DNA of 63,291 nt from NCBI GenBank assembly GCA_002803225.1, contig NXFV01001880.1:1-63291 (forward strand). The letters are read 5' to 3'. This document shows positions 35,028-45,797 of this stretch, piece after piece; within the stretch, counting starts at the first letter, position 1, and each line of letters begins with the position of its first letter. Both the position numbers and the translations under genes were made by a program. This stretch comes from Gamarada debralockiae. Taxonomy: Eukaryota; Ascomycota; Leotiomycetes; Helotiales; Hyphodiscaceae. Below the pieces are notes generated by a model, which saw only the letters and a list, made by a program, of their open reading frames with translations, was not told the origin of the DNA and searched no databases.

Positions 35028-35900
35028 AATCATGTTTAAAAGCTCAAAGACGAAGGAAGATGACCAGCTTTAGCAAGTCTTACCGAGGGGAGATACATCA
35101 TTTCTGGTCCCCTGTAGCTTCGAGTATATTATTCATTGATTTTAGAATCTGCCTCAGGCCACTAAAATCTGGAGAGAACTGAGCATCTGGTTAATTTCAT
35201 CATACATAAGCCTTACATTTCATGCATCAGACATTTGCAATATCTTCGTATAAGGACAAAACTCTATTGTTTTTGGCTGAAACTTGAGGACCATAAAATT
35301 CTGCCGGCTGGTCTAAGTTATTAGTAAGGGCAAGCAATATACGCAAGGGTAAGCTAAAGAGTAAACAAGATACTTCTCATGGTACAATTTATTCCCCAAT
35401 TCAACATCCTGTACACAATATCCGAGAGAACGGGAAGGATGAAGTATTCCGGGTCTCGATACGCGGAGTAGCTTGTGGGATCAAGATGATCAGCACCGAG
35501 GAGATATACAAACCCCAAACTCAGAATAATTGCCATTTGATCCTGTTGGCAAGGGATTGTAGTAACGGTCGGGTATCCATCATCTCATGCGGGTACTCCT
35601 GACTAGAAATACTGCGACACGAGTGACAGTCCTTCAGTTGATGGTCCCGGAAGATAAGCTTGAGGTTCTTGAGGCTTTGGTCGTTTTGATATGAGATCTC
35701 AACTCTGTAGGATCTGACAGAGCGTTTGAGAGAGATCATTTGGGAGGCTTGGGAAGCTGTACTAGATAGCTATATTAGGATCTTATTCGAGTCAGGATGG
35801 AAGAGATGTCAACCTGTAATTGATGCAAGAGGAAGCCGAACGAAATATTGAATGCTGAACGTGGTAGGCGGTGAGCAAGGCGGTGTGTAGTTACGAGAAA

Positions 35901-36001
35901 CACCTCCCCCTTAAATAAATGTTAGCGCGCAAGGGTGGCACAGATTTTCTTGGCTCGTGCCAGCCTGGATACGCTAACATTTATTTAGGTGGGGGGAAGT
36001 A
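35901..36001. mobile_element. About 100-bp palindromic MITE
   Basis: TAAATAAATGTTAGCG (35912-35927) recurs exactly inverted at 35972-35987, with C-rich/G-rich outer arms (CACCTCCCCC and GGTGGGGGGAAG). The interior carries CAAGGGTG and GTGCCAGCCT, as in the element at 24396-24509. It is non-coding. Confidence 0.7.
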
Positions 36002-36739
36002 TTGAACTTAACAGGTTTAAATCCCTGGTAAAAATTCGCGGCAAATGAGGGAGTTAGCCTTCTCAAATTTGGGGAGGGATAGTACGGATTTAAGAAAGTC
36101 TTCCAAGTTTTATATAGTAGGTAGATAGCTGTACCTGGTAGTCAATTACTAACTAGCAAATGCCTAAGGAGTCATTGTTTGAGCTATAATATCTAGGACA
36201 ATTAACTAGCTTTAATCCTTTAATATCTATCACCTGATATATAATGATACCTATCAAAGACTTCGAATATAAACCTCGAGCAAGCTATAAAAGAAGACAT
36301 ATCTAACTAGTATTATTCAAATCTCTTGCAGAATCTTGAATCAAGTAAATAGATGACTTAACCAAAGTACCTTAATACTCTAAACTAAGATAGCTTTGTT
36401 CTTATCCCCTCTCTCCTTAATGTCTCATAAATTACTACTCTCTATACTATATCTATGTGGCAGCTCTACGTAATGGAATCTCACGCATTACTCTACGCAG
36501 AAGGTACCATATTATACAAAATTACTAAGCTAAGGGGAAAAGGAAAAGGTTTATAAGTACATAAAGTCTAATATAACTTTAGGAAGCGCTAGTGCACGCT
36601 AGGCTCCTACGCCACGCTAGGCGCGTGACTCACGCGCAGTCAGGCATAGTCAGGTGACAAATCGCCAGGACTATTGCAAATCACTAGAACTAAGGTCATG
36701 TGAAAATCACCAGAACTATCACAATAAACAAGGAGGACA

Positions 36740-36780
36740 AGGAAAAGAATGAAAAAAAAGAAAAAAAAAAAAAAAGAGGA
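36740..36780. repeat. A-rich tract
   Basis: A nearly pure A run with a few G follows AT-rich decayed sequence. It could be the poly-A end of a retroposon or simple-sequence expansion. Confidence 0.4.
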
Positions 36781-37463
36781 GGTGGAAGTAAAACAAAAGG
36801 AGAAGTAATAATACTTGAATATTTAAGCTCGATTAATTGCGGCTAACGAGTTTTTAAACCCAAAAGTAATGGCCAACACTAGAAAATATAGGATAGATTA
36901 TGGCCTAATGCAAAAAGCTTACATAATTAACTTAACTTAACTTAATTAGTAGTATAGAGTCAATATATTGTTAAGAGGCACCATGGTGCCATTCTTTACA
37001 TCCGGCTGAAGAACGCCTATCGCTAACGCCCCCTCAAGCCACTACCAACCAGATTTCCTTCTCTAGTTCGTATAACTCTCCTGGCTGAGACACCAACCTC
37101 CCAAATAATTCATGACTCACTCTTCCCGTTTGAGTATAGCAGAAGCCTCGCTGTAGGAATCAGGCCAGTGAGATGACTTCGCCCACCAAGCCAGAGCGCT
37201 TGTCGTAATCGGGGAAAAGCGCGGAGGAACTGGGTGAGCCGCTGAGCCACCCCACAACTGTCTTTCAAGCTCTGTTTTTGTGTCGTATCGTGTCGTGCCT
37301 CTCTTCTTGTCTATCTGATCCTTTCAGGGCCTTCTTCTCTGTATCTGGGAACAATATACGCCTGGACTTCAAGTTTCTCCGTGATTGTTCGCAAGGCTGA
37401 CAGGCAGTGGGCCATGCATATGCTCGAGTCTGAGGCAAAGGTAAGGCCCGACTCGGAACGAAT

Positions 37464-38750
37464 ATGCCTTCCGCCAACGAATCATTGCTGCTCCAGCTCG
37501 TGCTCGTGCTTGCGGGCCTGGCGGCCAGAGCGGGGGCCTTGAGTACAGGATATATAGCGAACGGCCGGTGCGGAAGCCAGTTTGGAGGCGCGACGTGCGA
37601 TCCCGCGCTGTCGATGGGTTGTTGTAGCAGGGATGGGTACGTATAGTACATTACCTCTCTCGACATCTTATGCTTCAATTTGATTCTATCCAGTTCATTT
37701 GAGTTACTCTCCCTATCGGTGTAAGGAATGAACCCAATTAATTCCATTAATTCACTTCACTGCTGTATGGATAAATGCATGTGTATGTAGTAGCTTGCTG
37801 ACGTCTCTGGCCTAGATACTGTGGCAGCACAGAACAATAGTACGTATCCGTCCGCACTTCCTTCGTTATCTCGAATCATATCACAGCTAAATCCCTGACA
37901 GCTGTTTAACAATATATGGGTGCCAGGCAGGATGTACCGACAGCGCGGGGACGAGCGGGGGCCTCTCCACGAAACAGAAGGACGGAATCATTGGCGGCAC
38001 AATCGGCTTCGCGGTCCTGTGCGCGATCCTGATCGCCGTGCTGTGCTGGCGCCGGCAGCAGAAGGGCACCGGAACAACAGCGAACGAGCTGGTGATGGCA
38101 CAGGCTAGGGCGGGAGCACCGATCAATGTGTATAACTATTTCTTCACGGTGACGCCAGGCGCAGGCGGCGGTGGCGGCATACCGAGCTGGCTCAGGAATC
38201 TGGGCCACAACATGCCAAATCGAAGGGGAGGGATCGGCAGCGGAGCCAGAGGATGGGGAGAGGAGTATGGACGCCCGACAACACCTGGGTACGCGGAGAC
38301 AGAGGGAGAAAATGAGCCCGGCGGAAGAGAGCTCACGAAAACTTGCGTGTACCAGGGCCATCAACTCCCTGCGACCGAATTCGACACCAGGGCGCCAACA
38401 GCACAATGCAATCATCCGGCGGAGGACTGCAAAGGCTGTCTTTCCGTCTATGTGAACCAGCAGCTCAATGACGGGACCCGATGGAACCAGATTCCCTGCC
38501 CTAGATGTTTGCTTCCGGTAAACGCGACGCAGTTCTTGTCGGTGGAGGATATTAGGAGATTTGCAAGCCTAGATGTGCTGGAAAGGTATAGTAGCTTCTT
38601 CTGAGCTTGATCGTCGGATCTAATAGAGAATATTCTAGGGTTATCGCACTTTGGAGGAACGAAGTTGGGCCTCCTCCGGAAAGAGCACCAACTGTTGCCG
38701 ATTCGGGATTCGGCGAACCAGAAAATGAAGACGTGCCACCATCGGGTTGA
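37464..38750 (+). CDS. Chitin-binding (CBM18-type), transmembrane, RING-like protein
   Basis: Model: join(37464..37636, 37816..37839, 37902..38585, 38639..38750), 330 aa. The second exon is 24 nt. The N-terminus has a hydrophobic stretch (LLLQLVLVLAGLAARAGAL) that could be a signal peptide, then a Cys-rich hevein-type motif: RCGSQFGGATC, GCCSRDGYCGSTEQYC and GCQAGC, i.e. CBM18. After STKQKDG comes one membrane span (IIGGTIGFAVLCAILIAVLCW) followed by RRQQK, giving outside-N, cytosol-C. The inside part is Gly/Pro-rich, then has a RING1-like zinc pattern: TCVYQGHQ, QCNHPAEDCKGC, IPCPRCLLP. The second Cys of the first CxxC is Gln, so one zinc site may be altered. The tail is short; IBR and RING2 domains of RBR ligases are absent. 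It may couple chitin sensing to ubiquitylation. That role is inference. Confidence 0.75.
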
Positions 38751-38982
38751 ATCTGACGAGTGTTTGGCCTGGCACATCAAACCGGCGTCATGTGCCAATG
38801 AATTTCTTATATGCTGTAGGCGATTTCCGGTTGACCGTCAAGATGTTGCTATGAGGAGGTTACTAGGAGAGAGGATAGATTCCGACTGGCGTTGGAAGAT
38901 TCCATCCGCGTGTACTGTCCTTACGGCCTGGAAAATAGCTCCCATAGATAGATATCGAGAATCTCGTGCAGCGAGTAGAAAC

Positions 38983-39987
38983 CTATCCCTTTCGAGGAAT
39001 GATAAAATTTCCCCCAAGTGCTATCATCCCGCGTTCCGGAATCACGATGCCATATCCACAGGTCTCGACATTATTTTGCCGCAAGTCGGATGGTCCATGA
39101 ACCAAGATGTCACCACCTGCATCGACCGGACCAACATGAAGACTTTTCATGTGTTGAAGCAACTCCTTCCGCGAATTGTATTGCCGAGCACATTCAGCTC
39201 CGGCGGGTTCCCAGATGCAGTACCATCCTGTACCATCCTTGGCATGCGCCTTCAAAAACCCACTGCCGGAGATCCAGAAGGTTGCTCCTTGAGAAGACAA
39301 GGATGTGCGAGAAATGATTTGAGCACAGGAATTGCATCGCCATTGAGGGCTTTGTGGACCCGATACGGGGGTTGTGAGTGCAGCGAACGCCGCCCGATTC
39401 TCCCGGTACGCAATTGCAGACTCGCACAAGCCTCGAGGATAATCCCCTCGTCGACGAGCCCTCGGGCTCGGGTCTTGATTTGGTGACGTGGTAGACCGAT
39501 GCTGCACAACCAGTCGCTGGAAGAGCTGATGGAGAGTCTCCAAAGTTTGCGTCTGGCACTGGTTCGCACTTGCTTTCAGCATTGCCCAATCAGCCACCAC
39601 AAAAGGTGTATTTGGAACAGACTGGAGCTTCATCACAATCACCCGTTGTAGATTCAACGCATTCTGAAGGCTCAGCTTTGCGGTATCTGCGCAAAAAGAC
39701 CATCAGCAGGTTATTCTCAATGAGGGCAATTGGGACTGACCATCTCCGATGCAGAATGCGTTACCAAGACGATGATAGTAGCCATTGAATTCACGCTGCA
39801 CACCTTGACCCCCGCGAATCGTCAACTTTTGAAGATCTTCTAATCGCAGTATCTCACCCGCAGCCGCTGCTGCGTCTCGTTTCTCTTGCAGCCTCGCCTT
39901 CCTCGACTTGAGAAGTTGGTCCGCAGCATTGAAAGCAGAGATGATGGCGGCGACTAAACCCGCGATCTCGAACCCGGTGAGAACCAT
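38983..39987 (-). CDS. Fungal protein with hydrophobic N-terminal helix and Cys/His finger
   Basis: Model: complement(join(38983..39686, 39741..39987)), 316 aa; one 54-nt intron. The N-terminus (MVLTGFEIAGLVAAIISAFN) resembles the amphipathic starts of fungal NACHT/prion-domain effectors, followed by a charged coiled-coil-like segment (SRKARLQEKRDAAAAAGE). The C-terminal part has Cys pairs (WRCNSCAQI) and a C2H2-like element (WYCIWEPAGAEC, then ELLQHMKSLH). The family is common in ascomycetes but has no known role. It is convergent with the CBM18-RING gene, with 232 bp between stop codons. Start 39987 is chosen because the hydrophobic helix follows at once; the frame is open to 40077. Confidence 0.7.
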
Positions 39988-41560
39988 CTCATTGCAACAT
40001 GATGAATGCAGAGGGGGAAGATGAGAGTTGCGGACAGAATGAACGAAGAGGCGGGGTATGGGTGTCAAAGAACTCAATTCTGCTGCCAGAGATGTGGGGC
40101 TCAGGTTGCCGAGTTCGTATATCCCGCCGCCCTTATAGCTTCCAGCGCTGCTTTAATTTCTGGTAGAAGGAGGTATGATTGTCAGATGATCTGGTTGCTA
40201 TGGCAACGGTTGTGTACACATATCACGAGTTCTGGCAACCCTCTACTTTTCCTTCCTTAGAGATATCAATACATACATGTTTTACCATACAATGTCGTCT
40301 GATTCGACATGTATTGACTACTTATATCAAGCCTAGTCGTACAGTATGTAACCTCCCCCCCAAGGAGTATATCTTTATTTCCGGTAGCTTGTAACAACGG
40401 CCGACGAGGTTTTCACAAGTATACCCTCGACCAACGACGGCAATGAATTTCTTCAGCTTAAACACCAAGATCCAGCTCAATATCTATTAGCAACTCCTCG
40501 TTCTTTTTGATTCTTATCCTTGGCTGTTTCTTTATGCAGTATAACACACTTCTAGCACAGAAGGTCCTTGAAATATCTTTGAAAGCGTTAACAGCTTCTA
40601 ACTAGCATTATGTTCTACATCATCTGCAATCAAGCTTAAGACAACGATGAAATACTATAATGTCTAGATTAAGGGCAAGATTTGTACGTTCCACAAAATC
40701 CTTGCAGTCTTCGCAGATTGGACGGCAGACCAAGATTATAGCTTTTGATAAGGAGGCGGCGGGCTCCGCACTCTTAAGGTCGGAGAGTTCTTCATTCTCC
40801 TCTATCTTATGAGGTAGGAATAAGTGTCTATTGGTAAATAATGCAAGCAACTGCTTCTCTGTAGAACAGGCGTGATATCATCCTAGCTCACCCTAGTCGT
40901 ATTTATGCGGTTCCAAATTATATCCAACAACAACTTCGTAGAGCCGATGAATCTCGGCTACGCAGTTTCTCCCAGCAATCTGGATATTGACTTCACAGCC
41001 TTCCAAATGTTCCTAACCGCTCATCGCGCCACAGGGTGGAATTGGTTCCCACGGTATAGAATACCGATGGTCTTCAACCTTTGGAAAATATCAAAGTGGG
41101 TAACAAACGTCAGCAAGTTTCGTCCCTGGGCGATCTCGTGAACGCGAACCACCTAAGTTATGACGATGCTGACTTGGCTCCGCTCTATCCTCGAGCAAGT
41201 AAACAATCGCTTTACGATCCAGGTCTCTCTCATACGTGTTCTCCTTATATATAAACATTTGATCTGCTACGGACGTAGCGTTCCTCAGCATTTGCCTCTA
41301 GCGGCCTCGCGAAGTTAATAGCTCGAAGCCATTGCCCGTTACGTACACATTACAGCTCCTTCTTAGCTCCGTATTTAAGGAGGACTTTGACATTCTCTAA
41401 TCAGCCCTATAAGGCGGCCTCTGCAGGGAGAACTCGGCCGTCGGCGTCTGTGGCATTTGGATCGGCTCCCTTTGCAGGAGAAGCTCAAGCACTTTCGGGT
41501 GCTCCTCGCAAGCAGCAAGATATAAAACAGTCTTTGCTAGAGGTGAAGTCGTGGGCATCG
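39988..41560. other. Intergenic region with a dispersed repeat
   Basis: No supported gene. It holds the second copy of the dispersed repeat (40180-40310). A minus-strand frame at 40620-40850 has a Cys-rich end (CRPICEDCKDF) but no ATG and no family I can name. Confidence 0.35.
40180..40310. repeat. Dispersed repeat, copy 2 (empty)
   Basis: It shares CTGGTTGCTATGG, CTGGCAACCC and the downstream GATATCAATACAT block with 24338-24612 but lacks the 114-bp palindromic insertion, so it shows what the uninterrupted unit looks like. Confidence 0.6.
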
Positions 41561-42290
41561 TCGCCGCGAGGTGGGTGCAGCCGCTAGGAGAGTCGACGTC
41601 CTAGGCCTTAACACCGTGGAGGAACATATCGGACTCCGTTATGGCAACCGGATACACTGCTGTGTCGTGTCTTCTCCAGCTGGACGGCCATTTTGTGCTT
41701 ATAGGTCAATCAGAGAGTATTTAGAGGCGCTTTGTGATGCTATTACAGGTCACAAGTCACTTCTTGAGTAAGGATAGATCCTCCATTGAGACGCCTCTGA
41801 AAGCAACATCATCATCACCGAATCTGCTCCTTGAGGAGCCCCAAAGGAAAACTGATTGACCTGGACTTGGCGAAGGAGTTGGACAGTGTCCCAAGTGAAG
41901 CCAGTTATTGGACTGGTACCATACAATTTATGGCAATCGAGGTGCTCCAAGGCAAAGGCCACACATACCGGCACAACCTTGAGTCATTTTTCTATGTCAT
42001 TATATAGATATGCATTCGTTATGGTCACGACAACGTGGATGACGTGCAAGTGGGCAAGAAGACAAGGCCACCGGCAACAAATAGACTGCAGCAATGGTAT
42101 ACGGGAATGTATACAGAGATTGCCAATACAAAACTTAGCCAGATAGATAAAAATGAATTTGACAAGCATCGCACGCTTTTAATAGATATGCCGATCTCGA
42201 ACGCAGATATTCGGCAGGTTCAGCGGTTTCCGGGAAGACTTTGTGGAATAGGAACACCGCTGTTAATTTTGTCAGCTTTTCGATTTTGAG
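41561..42290 (+). pseudogene. FunK1 fungal-type protein kinase relic
   Basis: Legible blocks are NRIHCCVV, SPAGRPFCAYRSIREYLEAL, ITGHKSLLE, a broken catalytic loop reading ILH-stop-DASESNIII (H-R-D expected), GKLIDLDLAKEL (the DFG-equivalent), YWTGTIQFMAIEVLQGKGH, TYRHNLESFFYVII and ICIRYGH. FunK1 kinases have exactly this order. In-frame stops (after LLE, in the catalytic loop, and where Trp is expected between II and ICIRYGH) plus a frame change near 41830 make it dead. The Arg-to-stop and Trp-to-stop changes are C-to-T/G-to-A type. The N-terminal half is missing or unreadable. Confidence 0.8.
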
Positions 42291-42699
42291 ATGAGATGTT
42301 GCGGGGATAGACAGAGTTATTCGAATATCTACCACTTTGCTCAATTTTGACAGCGCGTTTCACTTCGTCAAAGTCAGGCGACGCCATGATCCAGAGAAAA
42401 GGAGGGGGGGGGGGTTCGAGGCTGTTTCTGTTAAAGGTCTGTGAAATCTGTGGGGTGCGAATTTGTTAAAATTGCATATTAATTTCAATGGGTAATAAAG
42501 CTCACCTTACGTTGTTATGGAGCTTGTCGTACCAAAGGCATCTTTGCTGACTGGTCCTAAACTTTCAGACCCAGAATTTCAAACGGAAGCACAAAGATAC
42601 ACTAATGTTGCTGTCGGGAACTCGAAGCTTGATTTTCTTAGCACAACTACCTACTCATAGGCATGCAGAAAGGATATTCCTGAAAAAAGTTTTCCCAAC
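42291..42699. other. Short intergenic region
   Basis: Nothing recognisable; it contains a G run near 42407-42416. Confidence 0.35.
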
Positions 42700-43780
42700 T
42701 TAATGCCAGTACTTCGGCGCAACCCCCTTCGTCTTCGCCCACGCCTTCTCCAACGCCTCAAGCACATCCGCCGGCAGCGGCCCCTTCTCCAGATCCGCCA
42801 AGTTCTCCTCCAAATGCTTAACACTGCTCGCACCAACAATGATGGCATCCTCCTTCTCCCGCTTCATCAAGCTATGATGTTCCATCCATCTTAACGCCAC
42901 CTCAGCAAGCGTAAGTCCATGCTTGTTCGCTGCAGCCTTAATAATATCTAATCCATCGAAATACTCCTCGTTCCAGTACCGTCCCCGATGTAAGGAACCT
43001 TGAGCAATCTTAGGATCAAATCGCGAGCCAGGCTCGAAAGTATCTTGATCGCGCGTATACCGACCAGTCAAGAAGCCTCCTGCAAGCGGCTGGAAAGCGT
43101 ACAGCGCGATGCCATAGTGGCGAAGGCATGGGAAGAGTTCATCCTCGATGCGGCGCTGCAGCGCATGATAGACACCTTGGTAAACAGAAGGTTTGATCCA
43201 CCCGTTCTTCTCACAAATCTCACAGATCTTCGCCACTTCCCAAGACATATAATTACTGACCCCAAACCTCTTGAATCTCCCTTCCTTATACAACTCATCA
43301 ACTGTCCTCAACGTATCCTCAAAAGAATTAATCCGATCAGGTCCGTGAAGATAGAACATGTCAACTTTTTCGCAACCAAGAGCTTTGACACTGTCCTCGA
43401 ATCCTCGACGGACATCAGCTGGCGTGTGCGTGTACTGCGGTGCACCAGCCATCAAAGCTCGTCCTGGGACGGCTGCGTTGGGGTAGAGTTTCGTGTCCAT
43501 GATTATGCCGCGCTTTTGCCAGTTGAGCTCGGCGAGCATTTCTTCGGTCGTGCCGTTTCCGTAGAGACGCGCGGTGTCGATTTCATCGTGGCCGTGGGCT
43601 TGGAATATATCGACGATTTTGCCGGCTTCTTCCGCGGTGTAGACTCGTGCTCCTAATGTATCTAGAAATAGTTGTTAGTATTTGAAGCGGGGATTTGAGA
43701 TGTTGGTGAGACTCACTTGGTTTACCGAAGGTCATGGCTCCGAAGACGATCTTCAGAGCTGTTTTTGGTGAGGAAGTCAT
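42700..43780 (-). CDS. Aldo-keto reductase, AKR7/aflatoxin-aldehyde-reductase type
   Basis: Model: complement(join(42700..43661, 43717..43780)), 341 aa; one 55-nt intron. The enzyme is an NADPH-dependent reductase with a TIM barrel. The catalytic tetrad is visible: Asp in DEIDTARLYGNG with Tyr in the same block, Lys in IIMDTKLYP, and His in MFYLHGPDR. Also typical are RFGVSNYMSWEV, FQPLAGGFLTGRY and DAIIVGASSVKHLEENL. AKR7-type enzymes reduce dialdehydes and related reactive carbonyls in the cytosol. The gene looks intact and is the first of three minus-strand genes with oxidoreductase and bZIP functions. Confidence 0.92.
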
Positions 43781-44465
43781 GTTTTGCTGATTTTTGTGAA
43801 ATTTGGTGTGAAGTGTTTGAAGTTGCGATGAGGATTTTGATAAGAGTTCAGATAGCAACTCCTATACTAGAGACTGGAATGATCAAATAATTGCAGGTAG
43901 CTAGCCAGGAACTTCCCAGAGTCTTTATACCCATCATTTTCCTTCGAAGTCTCGTGAGGCAGTGACGAAGGAGCTGGAGTTACCGGAATTGATGTTAAGC
44001 CCGCAAGCATTAAACTCTGTACGGATTTAAGAAGCTTGTTGGTGAAGACGTCGAACCAGGTGGGTCCTACAGCAGTCTGCGCCTAGGAATACGACGAATC
44101 ATGATGCGCCTGTAAGCAAGTTTCATGCGGGGCCTGCGGCTAATGCTGCCGAAAGTTTAAGCATCCACTAACGCACCTGTCAGCAGGATGCGGAATTAGT
44201 GCCCGTCAGGCTGAGATGCCAAGTCAGTAGTGAGGGGCAGTCACCCAGGGTGGCCAAAGAACTGACGTCGGTGGTTGACATTTTCAAATGAGCGTTTTGG
44301 ATTTATACAGGAACTTTCAGAATTCAAATTCTTCGGGAAGAGAAAATGACGATTGGTTCACCATGGGTTGGAGCAAGTTCCAAGATGCGCATAGTTTGTT
44401 GCTGTAGCAATCGTGGCATGGAAATTGGTTTTCTAAATAGCTATAGTTTTGTTCATTCAACTACT
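43781..44465. promoter_or_regulatory. Upstream region of the aldo-keto reductase gene
   Basis: No gene. It includes a CTGACGTCGG site at about 44261-44270 (a CRE/AP-1-like core, TGACGTC), of interest because a bZIP gene lies 1.5 kb away. Otherwise featureless. Confidence 0.35.
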
Positions 44466-45464
44466 TCAAGCATCATCCTTCAATCCAACCATCTCCAAAG
44501 ACTTCCTCCACAATCTCCCCTCTTTCTCAGCATCATAAGCCCAGGCAGCATGTCCCGAGCCCCACTGCCCATCAGCCTCAGTCCAAGGCCTCGAAATCTG
44601 ACATTCCTCTAAATACTTCCCTCCCACTCCCTCCAACGCCTTCGCAGTAGCCGCCCAAACAGTAGTCGCAGCACCTTGTTGCGGCGTCTTGAAAATCTTT
44701 CTGAGAACCTCATCTTTCGCCATCCCACCTTTCGTTTCTTCAGGCAGATGTCTCTGGAGATCGGTTTCAATGCCTCCAGGATGGACACCAAATGCATGCA
44801 GACCCTTTGCTCCGTAGCGTCGGTCGACCTCGTTTGCAGTCCACAGCGGGGCTGTCTTGCTCTGTCCGTATGCGAACCATTCGTTGTATGCACCTTCAAG
44901 AAAGAGGTTGTCGAAGTTGGGCTCGGCGAAGCGGTGTGCGACGGAGGAGAGGAAGATGGCGCGGGAGTTGAATTCTGGCGTTGCAGATGCAAGAAGAGTT
45001 GGCTTGAGGAGGTTGAAGAGGAGGAAGTGTGCGAGATGATTAACCCCAAATTGCGTCTCAAATCCATCCTTTGTGCGGCCTTCTGGACAGGCCATGACGC
45101 CCGCGTTGGCAATGAAGATGTTGAGGGTCTTAGATTTGGAGAGAAAGTCAGCGGCACAGGCGCGCACGCTGTCCAGAGAATTGAGATCGAGTTCCAGGAT
45201 GTGGACTCGGTCTGAGGTGATGAGATCTGGCAGTGCTGTCTTTGCTTTTGCCAGATCGCGAGCGGTGAGGTACAGTGTTGCACCTGTTGCGAAAAGGGCG
45301 CGGGCTGTTTCGATCCCGATGCCGGAAGAACAGCCGGTGATGAAGATGACTTTGCTTGTTAATTTGCCTTCGAGATTTTCATCTTTGATGATTTGAAATG
45401 CCGTTGGGCGAGCGTCACCGGGACCGTTGGGAGACTGATGAACAGATTCGTACTTGGTGGCCAT
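44466..45464 (-). CDS. Short-chain dehydrogenase/reductase (retinol-dehydrogenase/WWOX-like)
   Basis: A single exon of 332 aa. It has a complete classical SDR core: cofactor loop TGCSSGIG, the NAG motif in IANAGVM, an active-site Ser in FLSSVAHRF, and YGQSK as the Y-x3-K pair. An N-terminal lead (FQIIKDENLEGKLTSKV) and C-terminal tail (GQWGSGHAAWAYD) match fungal members of this group. It likely reduces aldehydes or ketones with NADPH; the substrate is unknown. The start 45464 (MATKYESV) is a true ATG; the frame extends upstream only through a GTG. Confidence 0.92.
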   Translation of the reverse strand: MATKYESVHQSPNGPGDARPTAFQIIKDENLEGKLTSKVIFITGCSSGIGIETARALFATGATLYLTARDLAKAKTALPDLITSDRVHILELDLNSLDSVRACAADFLSKSKTLNIFIANAGVMACPEGRTKDGFETQFGVNHLAHFLLFNLLKPTLLASATPEFNSRAIFLSSVAHRFAEPNFDNLFLEGAYNEWFAYGQSKTAPLWTANEVDRRYGAKGLHAFGVHPGGIETDLQRHLPEETKGGMAKDEVLRKIFKTPQQGAATTVWAATAKALEGVGGKYLEECQISRPWTEADGQWGSGHAAWAYDAEKEGRLWRKSLEMVGLKDDA

Positions 45465-45797
45465 GATGGACAATGCGAGATGGAGGAAGTGTTGAAGATT
45501 GTCGAGTATATCGAGAAGAATAAGTGGAATGTTGAGCACTGTTCTTTCGGGGTACGTCTGTCTTATATAGAAAGATGGGTTAAATTTATCTCTTCTAGTA
45601 AATTAAAAACCGATAAATCCGTTGTAGGTGATGTGTTGTCGAAGAATCTTTGTGGTGTTAGGACAGGGGGTAGCAAAAATCTCCGAAGTTGTAGGCTAAT
45701 CCTGTCAGCCCCGCATAGAGCTGCAAGCAGGTCATGCGCACTTACCGATACTCCGTACCTCCAGGCCAAATCTGGCTCCCACTCTGCCCCAATCGAG
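45465..45797. promoter_or_regulatory. Short interval between SDR and bZIP genes
   Basis: 333 bp with no gene; it contains the promoter of the SDR gene and the 3' flank of the bZIP gene. Confidence 0.4.

Larger units (their letters stand above)
35028..37463. other. AT-rich, repeat-bearing, gene-free zone
   Basis: It holds a palindromic MITE (35901-36001), long AT-rich sequence with many stops (36000-36600), three degenerate copies of AAATCRCYAGRACTA (about 36659-36718), an A-rich run (about 36740-36780) and a GGCACCATGGTGCC palindrome near 36976. An ATG-started minus frame at 35521-35739 has no known domain. It is consistent with RIP-degraded transposon DNA. Confidence 0.5.

Noticed and set aside
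40620..40850. Cys-rich minus-strand frame
   Set aside because: No ATG and no consistent zinc pattern; too short to support.
42400..42420. G-run as a regulatory G-quadruplex
   Set aside because: It is one homopolymer run without four separated G tracts and has no clear target gene.
43000..43656. 218-aa plus-strand frame
   Set aside because: It is antisense to the aldo-keto reductase, which has clear catalytic motifs.
44676..45215. 179-aa plus-strand frame
   Set aside because: It is antisense to the SDR gene.
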